This document shows positions 8,293 through 18,030 of a stretch of DNA of 32,894 bases, in pieces. Origin of the DNA: Cylindrotheca closterium. Its lineage: Eukaryota; Bacillariophyta; Bacillariophyceae; Bacillariales; Bacillariaceae. The translations under genes and the position numbers were made by a program. Below the pieces are notes generated by a model. The model had not been told where the DNA came from, ran no database searches, and saw nothing but the letters and a program-made list of their open reading frames with translations. Position 1 is the stretch's first letter. Each line of letters opens with the position of its first letter. The stretch spans positions 1 to 32,894 of the forward strand of contig CAKOGP040001057.1 in NCBI GenBank assembly GCA_933822405.4. Direction: 5' to 3'.

Positions 8293-9671
8293 TATTGTCC
8301 TTTGGAGCCATCAACGTTCACTCAAGTTAATTTTCGCCCTTTCTTTTCTTGTAGCTATGTTACACTGGTTTCCGTGTTGCCACAACCACCGGTGAAACAC
8401 AATATATTAAGGCTTCGACAAAATATTGGGCGGTAGCTATGTTTGGAGGTGGTGGTCCTCTGGTGGTCGGGCGTCATGACCGTCCTGGACGCTTCGAAGA
8501 TGGAACCAGTCCAATCTTGAAGGGCCACCATGGATCTGTGTTAGATATGGAATGGAGCCCGTTTGATGATTCTCTTCTCGCAACTGGTAGCGAAGATAGT
8601 ACCATCAAGCTTTGGAGTATCCCTGACGACTGGGAGCCTACAGATGAAAGAGGTCTAGGAAAGGAAGGCAGTCATATCTCGGAGTCCATGATCGACTTGG
8701 AAGGGCACGACAAAAGAGTAACACTCATGAGATTCCACCCAACTGCTTCCAATACTATGCTGAGTACAAGTGCCGATCACACTGTCAAGGTTTGGGACGT
8801 CGAAGCAGGAGAAGCCATCACATCGTTGGATGGCGAAATTTCTGACCTTTCCCAAGACATTGTTTGGGATGTTAGAGGAGACAAATACGTCCTCTCCAAT
8901 AAGGACAAGGCCATTCGATTTGTTGATCCACGAACTGGAGCTGTGATATCCAAGCTTGAAAAGGCGCATGAGGGTTCCAAGAGTGTCAAGTTAAGTTTTT
9001 TGGGAGAGTCCGGGAAACTGTTGTCGACTGGTTCCACAAAACAATCTGGCCGTGAATTGAAAATTTGGGATCTGAAGAAGATGGACAAACCGCTTCACTC
9101 TGAAACAATCGATACTGCTTCGGGTGCATTGATGCCATTGTACGACCAGGATACCTCCGTTCTCTATCTTTGTGGAAAGGGAGACGGAATCATCCGTCTT
9201 TATGAATTCGAGAACAAGGAACCATACCTGCACAAATTGAATGACGGGTTCCGTTCGACAACCCCAGGAAAGGGATACTGTACCGTTCCAAAGCGTGGTT
9301 TGAACATTATGAATTGCGAAACTACTCGTATCATGAAGCTTACGAACACGGACGGTATTCATCCTCTTCACTTCACTGTTCCACGAAAATCTGATGCATT
9401 CCAAGATGATATCTTCCCTCCCACAGCAGCTCCAACTCCTGCGCACTCGTGCGAACAATGGTTCAAGGGATCTTCGAAACTTCCCAAGACCATGAAATTG
9501 GATCCAAACTCGATGTCCGGTGGGGGAAGTAAAGGCCCAGCTGCAGGCAAGAGAGTGTCCATTAGGTCTCTTCCTACGCTATCCAAAGAAGTCGATGCTC
9601 TTAAGAAGCATGTTGCATATTTGGAGGGCAAGCTCAAGGCAGCCAAAATTTCCTACGATCCCATGAAGTAA
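8074..9671 (+). CDS. Coronin (actin-binding WD40 protein)
   Basis: Two exons: 8074-8133 and 8355-9671, with a 221-nt GT-AG intron (acceptor after cttgtag). The product has 458 residues, typical for a short coronin. Coronins bind F-actin and regulate Arp2/3- and cofilin-driven turnover. Exon 1 encodes the signature N-terminus (IRQSKYRHIFCDQPK); exon 2 continues with CYTGFRV and KYWAVAMFGGGGPLVVGRH, the first propeller blade. WD repeats follow (GHHGSVLDMEWSPFD, TGSEDSTIKLW, STSADHTVKVWDV). The coronin-specific PKRGLNIMNCE is at about residue 332 and FTVPRKSDAFQDDIFPPT at about 360. The end (about 425-452) is a heptad-like coiled coil (LSKEVDALKKHVAYLEGKL). The ATG at 8439 would drop the N-terminal actin-binding part and is not the start. 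Confidence 0.95.
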
Positions 9672-9954
9672 ATCTTTTTCTCAGCTCTCTCCCCGCTTAC
9701 TATTAATAAAACTAGTCATATTATTTTTGTTTCCATCGGTGTGAGAAATGGAAGGTGTGCTGTATTGCAAGGTACTGTACCGGACTCGCACCTGGTAATG
9801 CCGGTACGAAACTGATATTGTTCTCATTATTGTTTGACTGACAGACGACGTACTTACGTACTTCATAAGAACCGATCAGAAAGTCCATGCCGAGTGACAC
9901 TTCATGAAACAGCTACTTCCCGGTACTGTAGTAACACACAACAGTGCTGCAATT

Positions 9955-10780
9955 ATGAAGTCTGCTGTTGCCCTAGTACTTCTCGCTCTTGCTCAAACCA
10001 CCACTGCTTTCACCACCTGGCAACAACGTGTCAGAGTAAGTGGTTGGACCACCTCTTGTCCCAGCGATTCTTGTCTTTTCGCCAACATTATCATTGCTGG
10101 AGCCCCAGCCAGTGGAAAGGGAACCCAATGTGAAGTTATCAAGTCGGAACTTGGCGTTGTTCACTTGTCCACTGGTGACATGCTTCGTGCCGCTGTCGCA
10201 GCCGAAACTGAAGTCGGAAAGATGGCCAAGGACTTCATGGATAGTGGCAAGCTTGTTCCTGATGAAGTCATTATCGGAATTGTAAGCTTCGTTTTTGTCC
10301 AAATGAATCGATACAGATGCCTTTTGAGCTTATTATTTTCCTTTCCTACAGGTCAAAGATCGCCTTGGAGAATCGGACTGCAAGGAAAACGGATGGTTAC
10401 TCGATGGTTTCCCACGCACCCAAGCTCAAGCAAGAGCCCTTGAAGATGCTGGTGTCTCTGCCGATTGTTTCCTATTTTTGGATGTCCCAGACGAAATGCT
10501 CGTCGAACGTGTAGTCGGCCGCAGAACTGATCCTGTTACTGGAAAGATTTACCACATGAAGTTTTCGCCTCCGGAAGATGAGGAAGTCCTGAACCGTCTA
10601 GAGCAAAGAAGTGATGATACCGAAGAAAAGGTTAAGGTTCGTCTTGACCAATTCCACGCCAATGTCGATGCTGTGAAGGACAGCTACACGGATATTATGG
10701 TTTCTATCGATGGAAACCGCACTCCAAGCGAGGTTTCGTCAGAAATCATTCAAACAATCAACAGGATGACATCAAAATAA
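9955..10780 (+). CDS. ADK: Adenylate kinase, probably plastid-targeted
   Basis: Two exons, 9955-10281 and 10352-10780, with a 70-nt GT-AG intron in phase 0. The product has 251 residues. The enzyme interconverts ATP + AMP and 2 ADP. Motifs are the P-loop GAPASGKGTQ at residues 49-58, STGDMLR, DGFPRT at 127-132 and a long-form LID, GRRTDPVTGKIYH, at 165-177. The N-terminus MKSAVALVLLALAQTTTA is a signal peptide, followed by F at +1 and a short basic stretch. This is the bipartite layout with the A|F junction used for stramenopile complex plastids, so a plastid location is likely. The ATG at 9955 is preferred because it begins directly with the signal peptide; an upstream in-frame ATG at 9904 would add 17 residues. 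It converges with the VPS9 gene. Confidence 0.93.
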
Positions 10781-10906
10781 TGCTGAAATCAAATATTTTG
10801 CAGCTTTTAGAATCTTTCAATTATCTCTTGTATTTTACGCTGAAGTTACAACATCAATTCAACGGAGCTAGTCTCGAGGTCTAAGAAGAGAGATCGAATC
10901 GTATGC

Positions 10907-13517
10907 CTATTCGTTCAAAGAAACATCGCTCAATCCAGTACTGGACACTTCGTCGATATCCTCTTCGGGGTTAAGTTGCTGAAGGTGAGCAATCACCGCC
11001 TCGAAAGACGCCAGAAAGTAGCCTATTTCACCAATCGCATTCATTTTGTCGCAAAGTGTGCTCAACAAGACACCTGAATGATATGCAACGTCAGAAGAGT
11101 TACATGGAGCGAGTCGAGATGGCTGAAAGATCACTTACAAAGAGCGCATGGTCGTTCAAGATTTGCCTTGACAACACAGAAGATGAAGACCGGCAAAAAA
11201 TCATCAGCCCCGACCAAATCTTTTCCCCTGTGCTCTTCTGCATGCAGTCGAGAAACTTCCCTCGCCGCATCAACAATTGCCTGCAGCTTTATACAGGGTA
11301 AGGTACTGTTTCCCAAGCCGCTTCTCAGAATGAATGCAACTGATTCCCACTGTGATGGGCTGATGCTTTCACGAGGAATTCGAAATGTTCCCTCGGACTG
11401 AGGTCGCTTAATAAGTTCCTGACCAGATACGAAAGAGCAGTCAGCATAGCATTCGCTGGTCCGATGAAATCCTCGAGTTTGACAACCAACTTACTTTGCT
11501 TTTCAGCTATGTTTACCAAGTTCATAAGCAAAAGTAAGAAATAGTGCATACTTGATGAACATATTTGCAAATAGAAGCATACCTGGACTTCCATGTCGTC
11601 ATGCCGCCAGCCATTAACAAGCAATCGAGAAACGACACTTCTGAGGGGAACATAGACTTCTATTTCGACTTGCTCCCTTGTTGCTTCGCGAGACAAGCGA
11701 TTCAATTTTGATTCATCATTTGCAAACTGTTCCCTGAGTGCTTCGTATTCAGGGCGTTCCGATATCAGTTTCATCTCTGACAGGCAGCCTTCTAACAATA
11801 AATCGACCAACTCATCAAGAAATACTCTGATATCTTTCAGTTCCTTCATCGAATGTCCCTTCAACTTGTCTCGGCCTTGCGCCTCCAGTGTTTCGATTTC
11901 TTTAAGGGACGGCGTCCTAGCCCTGGTCGCATCTACAAAATCGTTCACAATCCTTTGCATGATATCGAGCTGAAACAACCTCCACATATACCGCTGCAGA
12001 CTCCTCTTCAACAGCTGTCGAACGTTCCAAGAATGATAGTCCATAGATGATGTCATCGACTGAAAATGGCCCTTGTCCGACTGTGTAGAAGAGAGTCCTG
12101 CCTCTGTTCCCAAGAAGGATTGAACATGAATGGCAATTTTTGCCACGTTGGCGTTGACCACAGGTGAAGTGTAGACTAGTCTACACAGGACACGTAAAAA
12201 AAACTCAAGTTTCCTACATGATTCTTGCTGGACTTGTTCGTCCAAAACGTCTTGACGGCGTGAGGTCAAGGCATCCCAAATTGATGTAACCATAGGAAAA
12301 GGCAATTCAGAAATCTTGCACTCTTTGGGTGCCAATGCATTCGCAGTTGCTCGCAAATCTTCAAAATCTTCGAAATAACGAAGTGGAGCGTACCACTCTT
12401 TCCCTGATTCCACATCATACACCCATATTGTATAGGCAAGTTTAGCAGCACCCTTCCCCTTGTCTGCTTCTTCGATGAAACAATTAACTATTCGAGTTGA
12501 CAAAGACTTTCGAATGCCATCTAGAACGTCCATTTCTTGGTTGTGCTGGGAGTAGATGTGAGCATATGGAGTGGATGGTGTTGTCAGTGATGTTGTTGCC
12601 TCCCACTGTTGTGCACGATAGTGAAAGTTCCGTATTATCTGAGACACCTCGAGCTGTTTCTGATTCGAGGAAATCAGTTTTCGCTGTGCAAGGATAAATG
12701 CAAATTGATGCACTGTCTGTTCCTCTTCCATTTGTTGCTTTTGTTGCTTTTCCATCTGTTGTTGTTGGCGTACATAATTTACGTCTGCTTGATCAGAAGC
12801 GTCCAACAGCGACCTAGAGTGCGCGATTGTCGCCCTTTGGAAGTGTAAGACTATTGGGTTTAAGGATTGTTGAACGGACAGAACGATATCTTTTATCCGG
12901 CTAGTCGTGTGGTGGTGAATATAGCGATGGATTGGAAAGGATCTAGCAAAGGCAATTCCATTGATTCCTATCAGTATGTCGTTCTTGCGGATCCCAGCAT
13001 TGGCAGAAGGACTCATTGGTGATGGCTTCATGTCACAAACTTGAACATCCCCGTTTGGCAGCTCGTTCAGCGTCATTCCCAGACCTCCAGCACGAGAATC
13101 ACGATAAACCACAGCTGTAAAGAAGTATATTTCTTCCTCTTCCGATCGCCCAGCTTTTGCAGGACTTTGTTCTTGATGGTGATCATGAAGAACGCGCTCT
13201 TCCATTTCGAGAATAGGATCTTGATAATGCAAACTAGAAGATGGAAGAAGTGAATTGCTCTCATGGTCAAGGAAATTTTCTCGATCTGCGCTACTGTTTG
13301 TAGCTGAAATGTTGTCGTAGTGGCATTTCTGTAGTCGCGTTGCGTGGATTTTTTTTAGCGACTCTAGACTTTCATCTGGGAAGATTTCTTGCAATAAATT
13401 GATGCCTTGAAGATCAGCGTCCACAGCTGTTGAATTGGGATTCAAAAGAGAAGATGAAGATGCTGTAGATACCGAAGACGAAGAAGACGATGAGTCAGTT
13501 GATTTATTGTCTTTCAT
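10907..13517 (-). CDS. PDZ-PX-VPS9 domain protein, putative Rab5-family GEF
   Basis: Three minus-strand exons: 13517-11583, 11418-11139 and 11073-10907 (introns of 164 and 65 nt), giving 793 residues. VPS9 domains activate Rab5-type GTPases on endosomes; PX domains bind phosphoinositides; PDZ domains bind protein C-termini. In order: Ser-rich N-terminus; a CUE-like stretch near 37-63 (LLQEIFPDESLESLKKI); PDZ at about 129-225 (GGLGMTLNELPNGDV, IRKNDILIGINGIAF); a Gln-rich coiled coil around 245-275; PX-like at about 335-460; and VPS9 spanning exons 1-3 (EIEVYVPLRSVVSRLLV, LPCIKLQAIVDAAREVSRL, GADDFLPVFIFCVVKANLERP, IGEIGYFLASFEAVIAHL). Reading straight through the first intron gives a false hydrophobic tail and a premature stop at 11325. 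Splicing from cag|gtatgc (11583) to gtcag|gaa (11418) keeps the VPS9 frame. Confidence 0.88.
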
Positions 13518-13830
13518 GTCATAGCTGGCAAGTTTGTCAAAAACTTTGGTGCCGGACGTTGCGGACGAGGCACTTTCAACTTGTTATTATTGAAAAGCTT
13601 TGAGAGGTGAAATGACAAAAGACTACTTTAGGTCAAAGTTTGATTCATGGGACTTGGCAATGGCTTGCGCGCATAAAACAGTCGGCAACAATTCAAATCG
13701 TTTTTGAAAAAGTACTGTAGCGGTACCTTGATATCTTGCACACGTACTCTACTGTGCTATACCGTACAGGTAATACCGAACAAATCATTCAATCGATCTT
13801 CATACATTTTTAATATCATTCGGGAACACC
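13518..13830. promoter_or_regulatory. Shared bidirectional upstream region of the VPS9 gene and NCAPD3
   Basis: This 313-bp gap separates two divergent start codons, so both promoters must lie in it or overlap the genes. The right half contains GTAC-type words (gtactgtagcggtacc near 13710-13725, ccgtacaggtaa near 13761). No clear TATA or initiator element could be assigned. Confidence 0.5.
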
Positions 13831-16800
13831 ATGGCGACAATCCAGCACCCCTTACAGTTTCTCCTAGAGAGTGAGCAATCTGTCCCATTCGATGACGAAG
13901 AAGATGGTTTTGAAACTCTAGAAATGCGTCAGGCGCAGTGTTGCAAAGACTTAGTTCAACAGATAAAGACGTCAAACAAATGTAACATTCGAGATCTGTT
14001 TGACTGCAAGTTCTCTGATCTGACATTGCTTTTGGGAGACCTGATAACACATCGTCTAGACTATGATGCAATTTTACCTGCAACACAAGATGATACTGCA
14101 AATGAAGAGGCGATCTCTGGAACGACGAACGCGATGACAATCACATATCCTGCAATTTGTGCCGCCGAGCTGTATGCACACTTACTTGCTACTCCAGGCG
14201 CCTTAGGATCAGGGCTGGTAGCACTAGAGGCAGTAACTGCATTGACAGCTATTGTTAGAAGATGGGCAATTGAATGTTGTGGTCGAGAAGATCTGTTACG
14301 GGATGGGAGGAAGGGATATCGGACATCTACAAAGTCTCCTCCCAAGAAGCGCAGTCGCTCGGCAGTCATATTTGGTGATCGACAAGACCTCGCTGACGAC
14401 ATAGATGAGATCAACGTCACGGAGTCCAGTTCAGAGCCTGAGACCATCCTGAAAGCTGGTCTCAGTCTCGCCCTTGCCCTAACGAAGATTCCTGCAGAGC
14501 GAGAATTTTCTACATGGTCCTACGAAGCAAGAGAGGCAATCCTTGAAGCAGTCAATACTGCGTTTGCCACTTCTGCGGCAGTCAAAAGTATGAACAAGAT
14601 TGGATTCGAAGTCGTTGAAGACGCATCAAAATCGTTTGTGCGAGCAGTTTCGAACAGCTCGTCCAAGCCCAAACAACAAGAAATGTCAGTTGCTCTATTG
14701 CGTGGTCTTCTCCGCATTATGCAATTCAAAGAAGTCCTTCCGAATGGAGAACGGGGGAAACTTGAGGCGCATTCCGCAGCGAGCGCATCCTTGTTGTGCT
14801 TTGTCCAAAATTTCTCAAGCAGTACAACGAGACAGTCGTTGGGTACCCTTCGGACACCTAATCGAAATGAGCGAGATGCTCGCCATAGCCCATCACTCGC
14901 AACAGCAAGTGGAGGCAAGACTCCAAAGAGTCATCGTCGTCGTGCATCTCTGGATGGTGTAACTCCAATGCTTTCCCCTGCACTGAAGAAAGGTGTTTCG
15001 TTGGCAACAGTTGGCACTCATGCAAACAAATGCAACCCTGTTCTTTCAGTTTTACTTGGAATGATGCAGAAGTTAACTGTTTCACCGGGGTTTGAAAGAG
15101 CCAGTACTCGAACGCCCACAATCAAAGCTATCCAGCGCTGTCTTTCTTCTTTCCCACGGGCTGAACGAGCTCAATTTTTACGATACATTTTCAAGCTGAG
15201 CCAATCAAAAGTTTCAATTCATCGTTTGGTGGCCTGTGAGATCATTGGAAATTCACTAGCCGAAGAATGGCTCGAAATTCATGGTGAAGATCCGCTGAAA
15301 GAAGACAAAGAAGGATCACCAATGTCAGTCACAGAAGAAGCGCAGCAAAGTCTACCAACTGCTCTCTGGCGAGCACTACAGGGGAGACTACTGGATCGTA
15401 TCGCAGCTGTTCGTGCTCGGGCAGCTTCGTCGCTTGAAGCAGCCATCAATACCAATGCGTGTTGGATGGAAGAATCACTGCTAACTGTTCTTCGAAAACG
15501 TGCTTTGTTAGATGAAACAGCGACCGTTCGAAAAGCTTCCTTATCAGCTATTACTCAGATTCTTCTGGTACGGAAGGAATGGATGTCTGAATGGCACCTG
15601 AGCGCACTCTGCGAGCTGTGTCAAGACCCGTCCATCTTGACCCGAAAGGCCGCTGCGGAAAGTCTCACAGCACTTCTTGAGGCATACAGCGAACATCACT
15701 GCAATTCACTATTGGAAGAGTCTTGGTCGAATTGTGTACTCCCCATGATTCTCGACGAAGAGGTAGGGACAAAAGCAATAGCACTGCTTGATCGACTTGT
15801 AGTCTCGCCAATTCTCTCGGAGGGGGGGATGAACAAGAGTCAAACAATGTGGCGAATACTTGGACATGTAGGAAGCGCCGCGGGACAACAAGGTGCTTCT
15901 AAGGGTCCCTCGCAAGCACTTCGAGCGGCCCTAAAGCAATTGAGTCTTGAAGATAAGAATCGAGTACACATCGATCTCATGAAGCATACGCTTAAACTCG
16001 CCCACAAAGCCATGGACGACGAGAATATGTGCGATGGTGCCTTCGTCGGGATGTGGTGTCTCCTAGAGAATATATTGGTCCAGTGCAACGATATTGGGAG
16101 CGTAGTCAACAAGTCGCAGAGCTCCATTAGAAGTTTCGAGGTCTGCTTGGCAGCTTGGAAGAGAATCTTGGCTCAGCAATCTCGCACCGCAAATCCTAGT
16201 TTCCGAAGCACACTGCGCTCGTCATTGGTAGTGGCATCCCATTTGGCAACATCCCTCCACCACTCGGTGGTTTCTCAAAACAAGCAAGAGCTACAAGAAG
16301 CCTTAGAGCGATTCATGTTCCCTCCCAATATAATTCCGGCTGCAGTGTCAGCTCTTGTTGCTATGGCTGTTAGGTCCTCGAATACAGGAAAGTCAATTGA
16401 TGTTGAGAGTCACATCCGACGGCTGTACGACCGATGTGAGGCAGAATTAAGTTCGTTTATTCAACATGCGAGTATGAGTCGAGCGGATTTTGCTGGCACA
16501 ACTTGTCTTCAGAATTCGGTAGTTGAAGCACTGTTTACAGTTGGAGAACTCTCTATGATTGGATTTTCTTCCGACGAAAACGAAAAGAGTGCGACCGTTT
16601 CTGATGCAGAAAGAGGTTCTGTACAAGGGTTACACATTGGACCAACGAGAAACCTTGTGGATCTTGTGCAGACTCTTCTTTCCTCTCAACTACCTGGCAG
16701 CAAGGGAATGAAAAACCCAGATCTGTACCGTGCTCACGCGTTCACGGTACTTGGAAAGTTGTGCTTGCGGGATGAGGCTCTTACCAAAGCTTCATTGAAC

Positions 16801-17859
16801 CTTCTAGCAAGAGAATTGCAAGCGTCAGTTGAATCTTCCAGTCCTGCTATCCAAAGCAATGTGCTTTTGGTATTAGGTGATCTGAGCGTACGGTACACCA
16901 ACATGACCGACAGATACCTCCCTATCCTCGCCACATGTCTTCAGACAGGGGCAGCAGAACACTCGGAGTTTTTAATGTCGAACACTACAAGGGAATTTGC
17001 TGTTGTTCGTAGGCACGCAGTGCTGCTACTTTCAAGCCTTTTGTTACAAGACTACATCAAATGGAGAGGATTGCTCTTTCACCGCTTTCTTGTGGCTTGC
17101 TGCGATGACGACGAAGGAGTTGCCCATTTGGCTGAAAGTGTACTATCAGGACCACTGTGGACAAGAAACCCAAAGCTCTTTTACAACCATTTTGTCGAAT
17201 CAATCTTTGTCCTTAATAAGTGTTCTGCGCACCCGATCTATGTTGCCGCTGTCATGCAAGGGGATGGTGGCAGTGGAATTGCTGTTGGCTTTGAAGGGAT
17301 TAATCTCAGTGGAGAAGTTGGAAAATCGCGCCGACGCAACATGTATGACTTCATGTTGTCAAAGTTATCCGATGAAGAAAAGATCGGTGTGATTGCAAGA
17401 CTGGCAAAAGAAGTACTCGGGGGGGCTCTATCAGAGAACGGGGATTTGGGGAAGGTTTGTCAGATTGCGAGTACAGAGACGCATCCTCAACTAGAGAGTG
17501 CTTGGAACGTAATAAACGATACGTTTTATGTGCTTACCAACGGGGGGATTAATGTTGGGAGAGTTGTTGAAGGTGATGAACTCGAAGATCCCAACATTCC
17601 AAATTCATCGCGACAGGTGACAGTAGCCAAGAGTCGTCTACTTTCAAAGATCAGCCGCAAGCAAATGATTGAGATAGTGCTGCCAATCTTGTGCAATCTC
17701 AAGGTAAAACTACAGTCCCACTGTTCTCCATTGTTAAAAGACTTGATGCGATACCTTTGTGAGATCTTCCAGCAATTCAAGACTGAAGCGAAGGAATTTC
17801 TTGCGAATGACCCAACATTACTTCATGAAATTGAGTATGATATGAGACAGATGCGTTGA
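13831..17859 (+). CDS. NCAPD3: Condensin-2 complex subunit D3 (HEAT-repeat protein)
   Basis: A single uninterrupted exon of 1342 residues. NCAPD3 is a HEAT-repeat subunit of condensin II, which compacts chromosomes from early prophase in the nucleus. HEAT-type helix pairs are visible at about 520-620 (AAVRARAASSLEAAI, ATVRKASLSAITQILL, ILTRKAAAESLTALL). The conserved condensin-D C-terminal block spans about 1005-1120, with SNVLLVLGDLSVRYTNM, VVRRHAVLLLSSLLLQDYIKW and RGLLFHRFLVACCDD. YDFMLSKLSDEEKIGVIARL at about 1170-1190 matches the D3-specific tail. A basic segment PPKKRSRS near residue 170 is a likely nuclear signal. Residues 335-395 are low in complexity with several SP/TP sites, plausible CDK targets as in other condensins. 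Condensin I D2 is the alternative, but the LQDYIKW region fits D3 better. Confidence 0.85.
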   Translation: MATIQHPLQFLLESEQSVPFDDEEDGFETLEMRQAQCCKDLVQQIKTSNKCNIRDLFDCKFSDLTLLLGDLITHRLDYDAILPATQDDTANEEAISGTTNAMTITYPAICAAELYAHLLATPGALGSGLVALEAVTALTAIVRRWAIECCGREDLLRDGRKGYRTSTKSPPKKRSRSAVIFGDRQDLADDIDEINVTESSSEPETILKAGLSLALALTKIPAEREFSTWSYEAREAILEAVNTAFATSAAVKSMNKIGFEVVEDASKSFVRAVSNSSSKPKQQEMSVALLRGLLRIMQFKEVLPNGERGKLEAHSAASASLLCFVQNFSSSTTRQSLGTLRTPNRNERDARHSPSLATASGGKTPKSHRRRASLDGVTPMLSPALKKGVSLATVGTHANKCNPVLSVLLGMMQKLTVSPGFERASTRTPTIKAIQRCLSSFPRAERAQFLRYIFKLSQSKVSIHRLVACEIIGNSLAEEWLEIHGEDPLKEDKEGSPMSVTEEAQQSLPTALWRALQGRLLDRIAAVRARAASSLEAAINTNACWMEESLLTVLRKRALLDETATVRKASLSAITQILLVRKEWMSEWHLSALCELCQDPSILTRKAAAESLTALLEAYSEHHCNSLLEESWSNCVLPMILDEEVGTKAIALLDRLVVSPILSEGGMNKSQTMWRILGHVGSAAGQQGASKGPSQALRAALKQLSLEDKNRVHIDLMKHTLKLAHKAMDDENMCDGAFVGMWCLLENILVQCNDIGSVVNKSQSSIRSFEVCLAAWKRILAQQSRTANPSFRSTLRSSLVVASHLATSLHHSVVSQNKQELQEALERFMFPPNIIPAAVSALVAMAVRSSNTGKSIDVESHIRRLYDRCEAELSSFIQHASMSRADFAGTTCLQNSVVEALFTVGELSMIGFSSDENEKSATVSDAERGSVQGLHIGPTRNLVDLVQTLLSSQLPGSKGMKNPDLYRAHAFTVLGKLCLRDEALTKASLNLLARELQASVESSSPAIQSNVLLVLGDLSVRYTNMTDRYLPILATCLQTGAAEHSEFLMSNTTREFAVVRRHAVLLLSSLLLQDYIKWRGLLFHRFLVACCDDDEGVAHLAESVLSGPLWTRNPKLFYNHFVESIFVLNKCSAHPIYVAAVMQGDGGSGIAVGFEGINLSGEVGKSRRRNMYDFMLSKLSDEEKIGVIARLAKEVLGGALSENGDLGKVCQIASTETHPQLESAWNVINDTFYVLTNGGINVGRVVEGDELEDPNIPNSSRQVTVAKSRLLSKISRKQMIEIVLPILCNLKVKLQSHCSPLLKDLMRYLCEIFQQFKTEAKEFLANDPTLLHEIEYDMRQMR

Positions 17860-18030
17860 TTAGTACTTTCAGAAGCTATGATCATATGTCACTATTTTAA
17901 AGCATAATAACATTTTTGATGATGGCATTGGTTTTGTGACGATCGCCCGGAAAACAGAGGCAATCGAGTGTGTCGAGTTTACAGGATTATTCCGGTCCTC
18001 ATTCAACAACAAACAGCACGCAGTGAAAGC

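Noticed and set aside
8991..9458. 155-codon minus-strand frame
   Set aside because: It is antisense within the clearly coding coronin exon; no motif, and explained as a shadow of the coding strand.
11325..11582. A hydrophobic, membrane-like C-terminus (LLLLMNLVNIAEK...) on the PDZ-PX protein
   Set aside because: It is translated intron sequence and a wrong frame. Splicing 11583 to 11418 gives conserved VPS9 sequence in a different frame.
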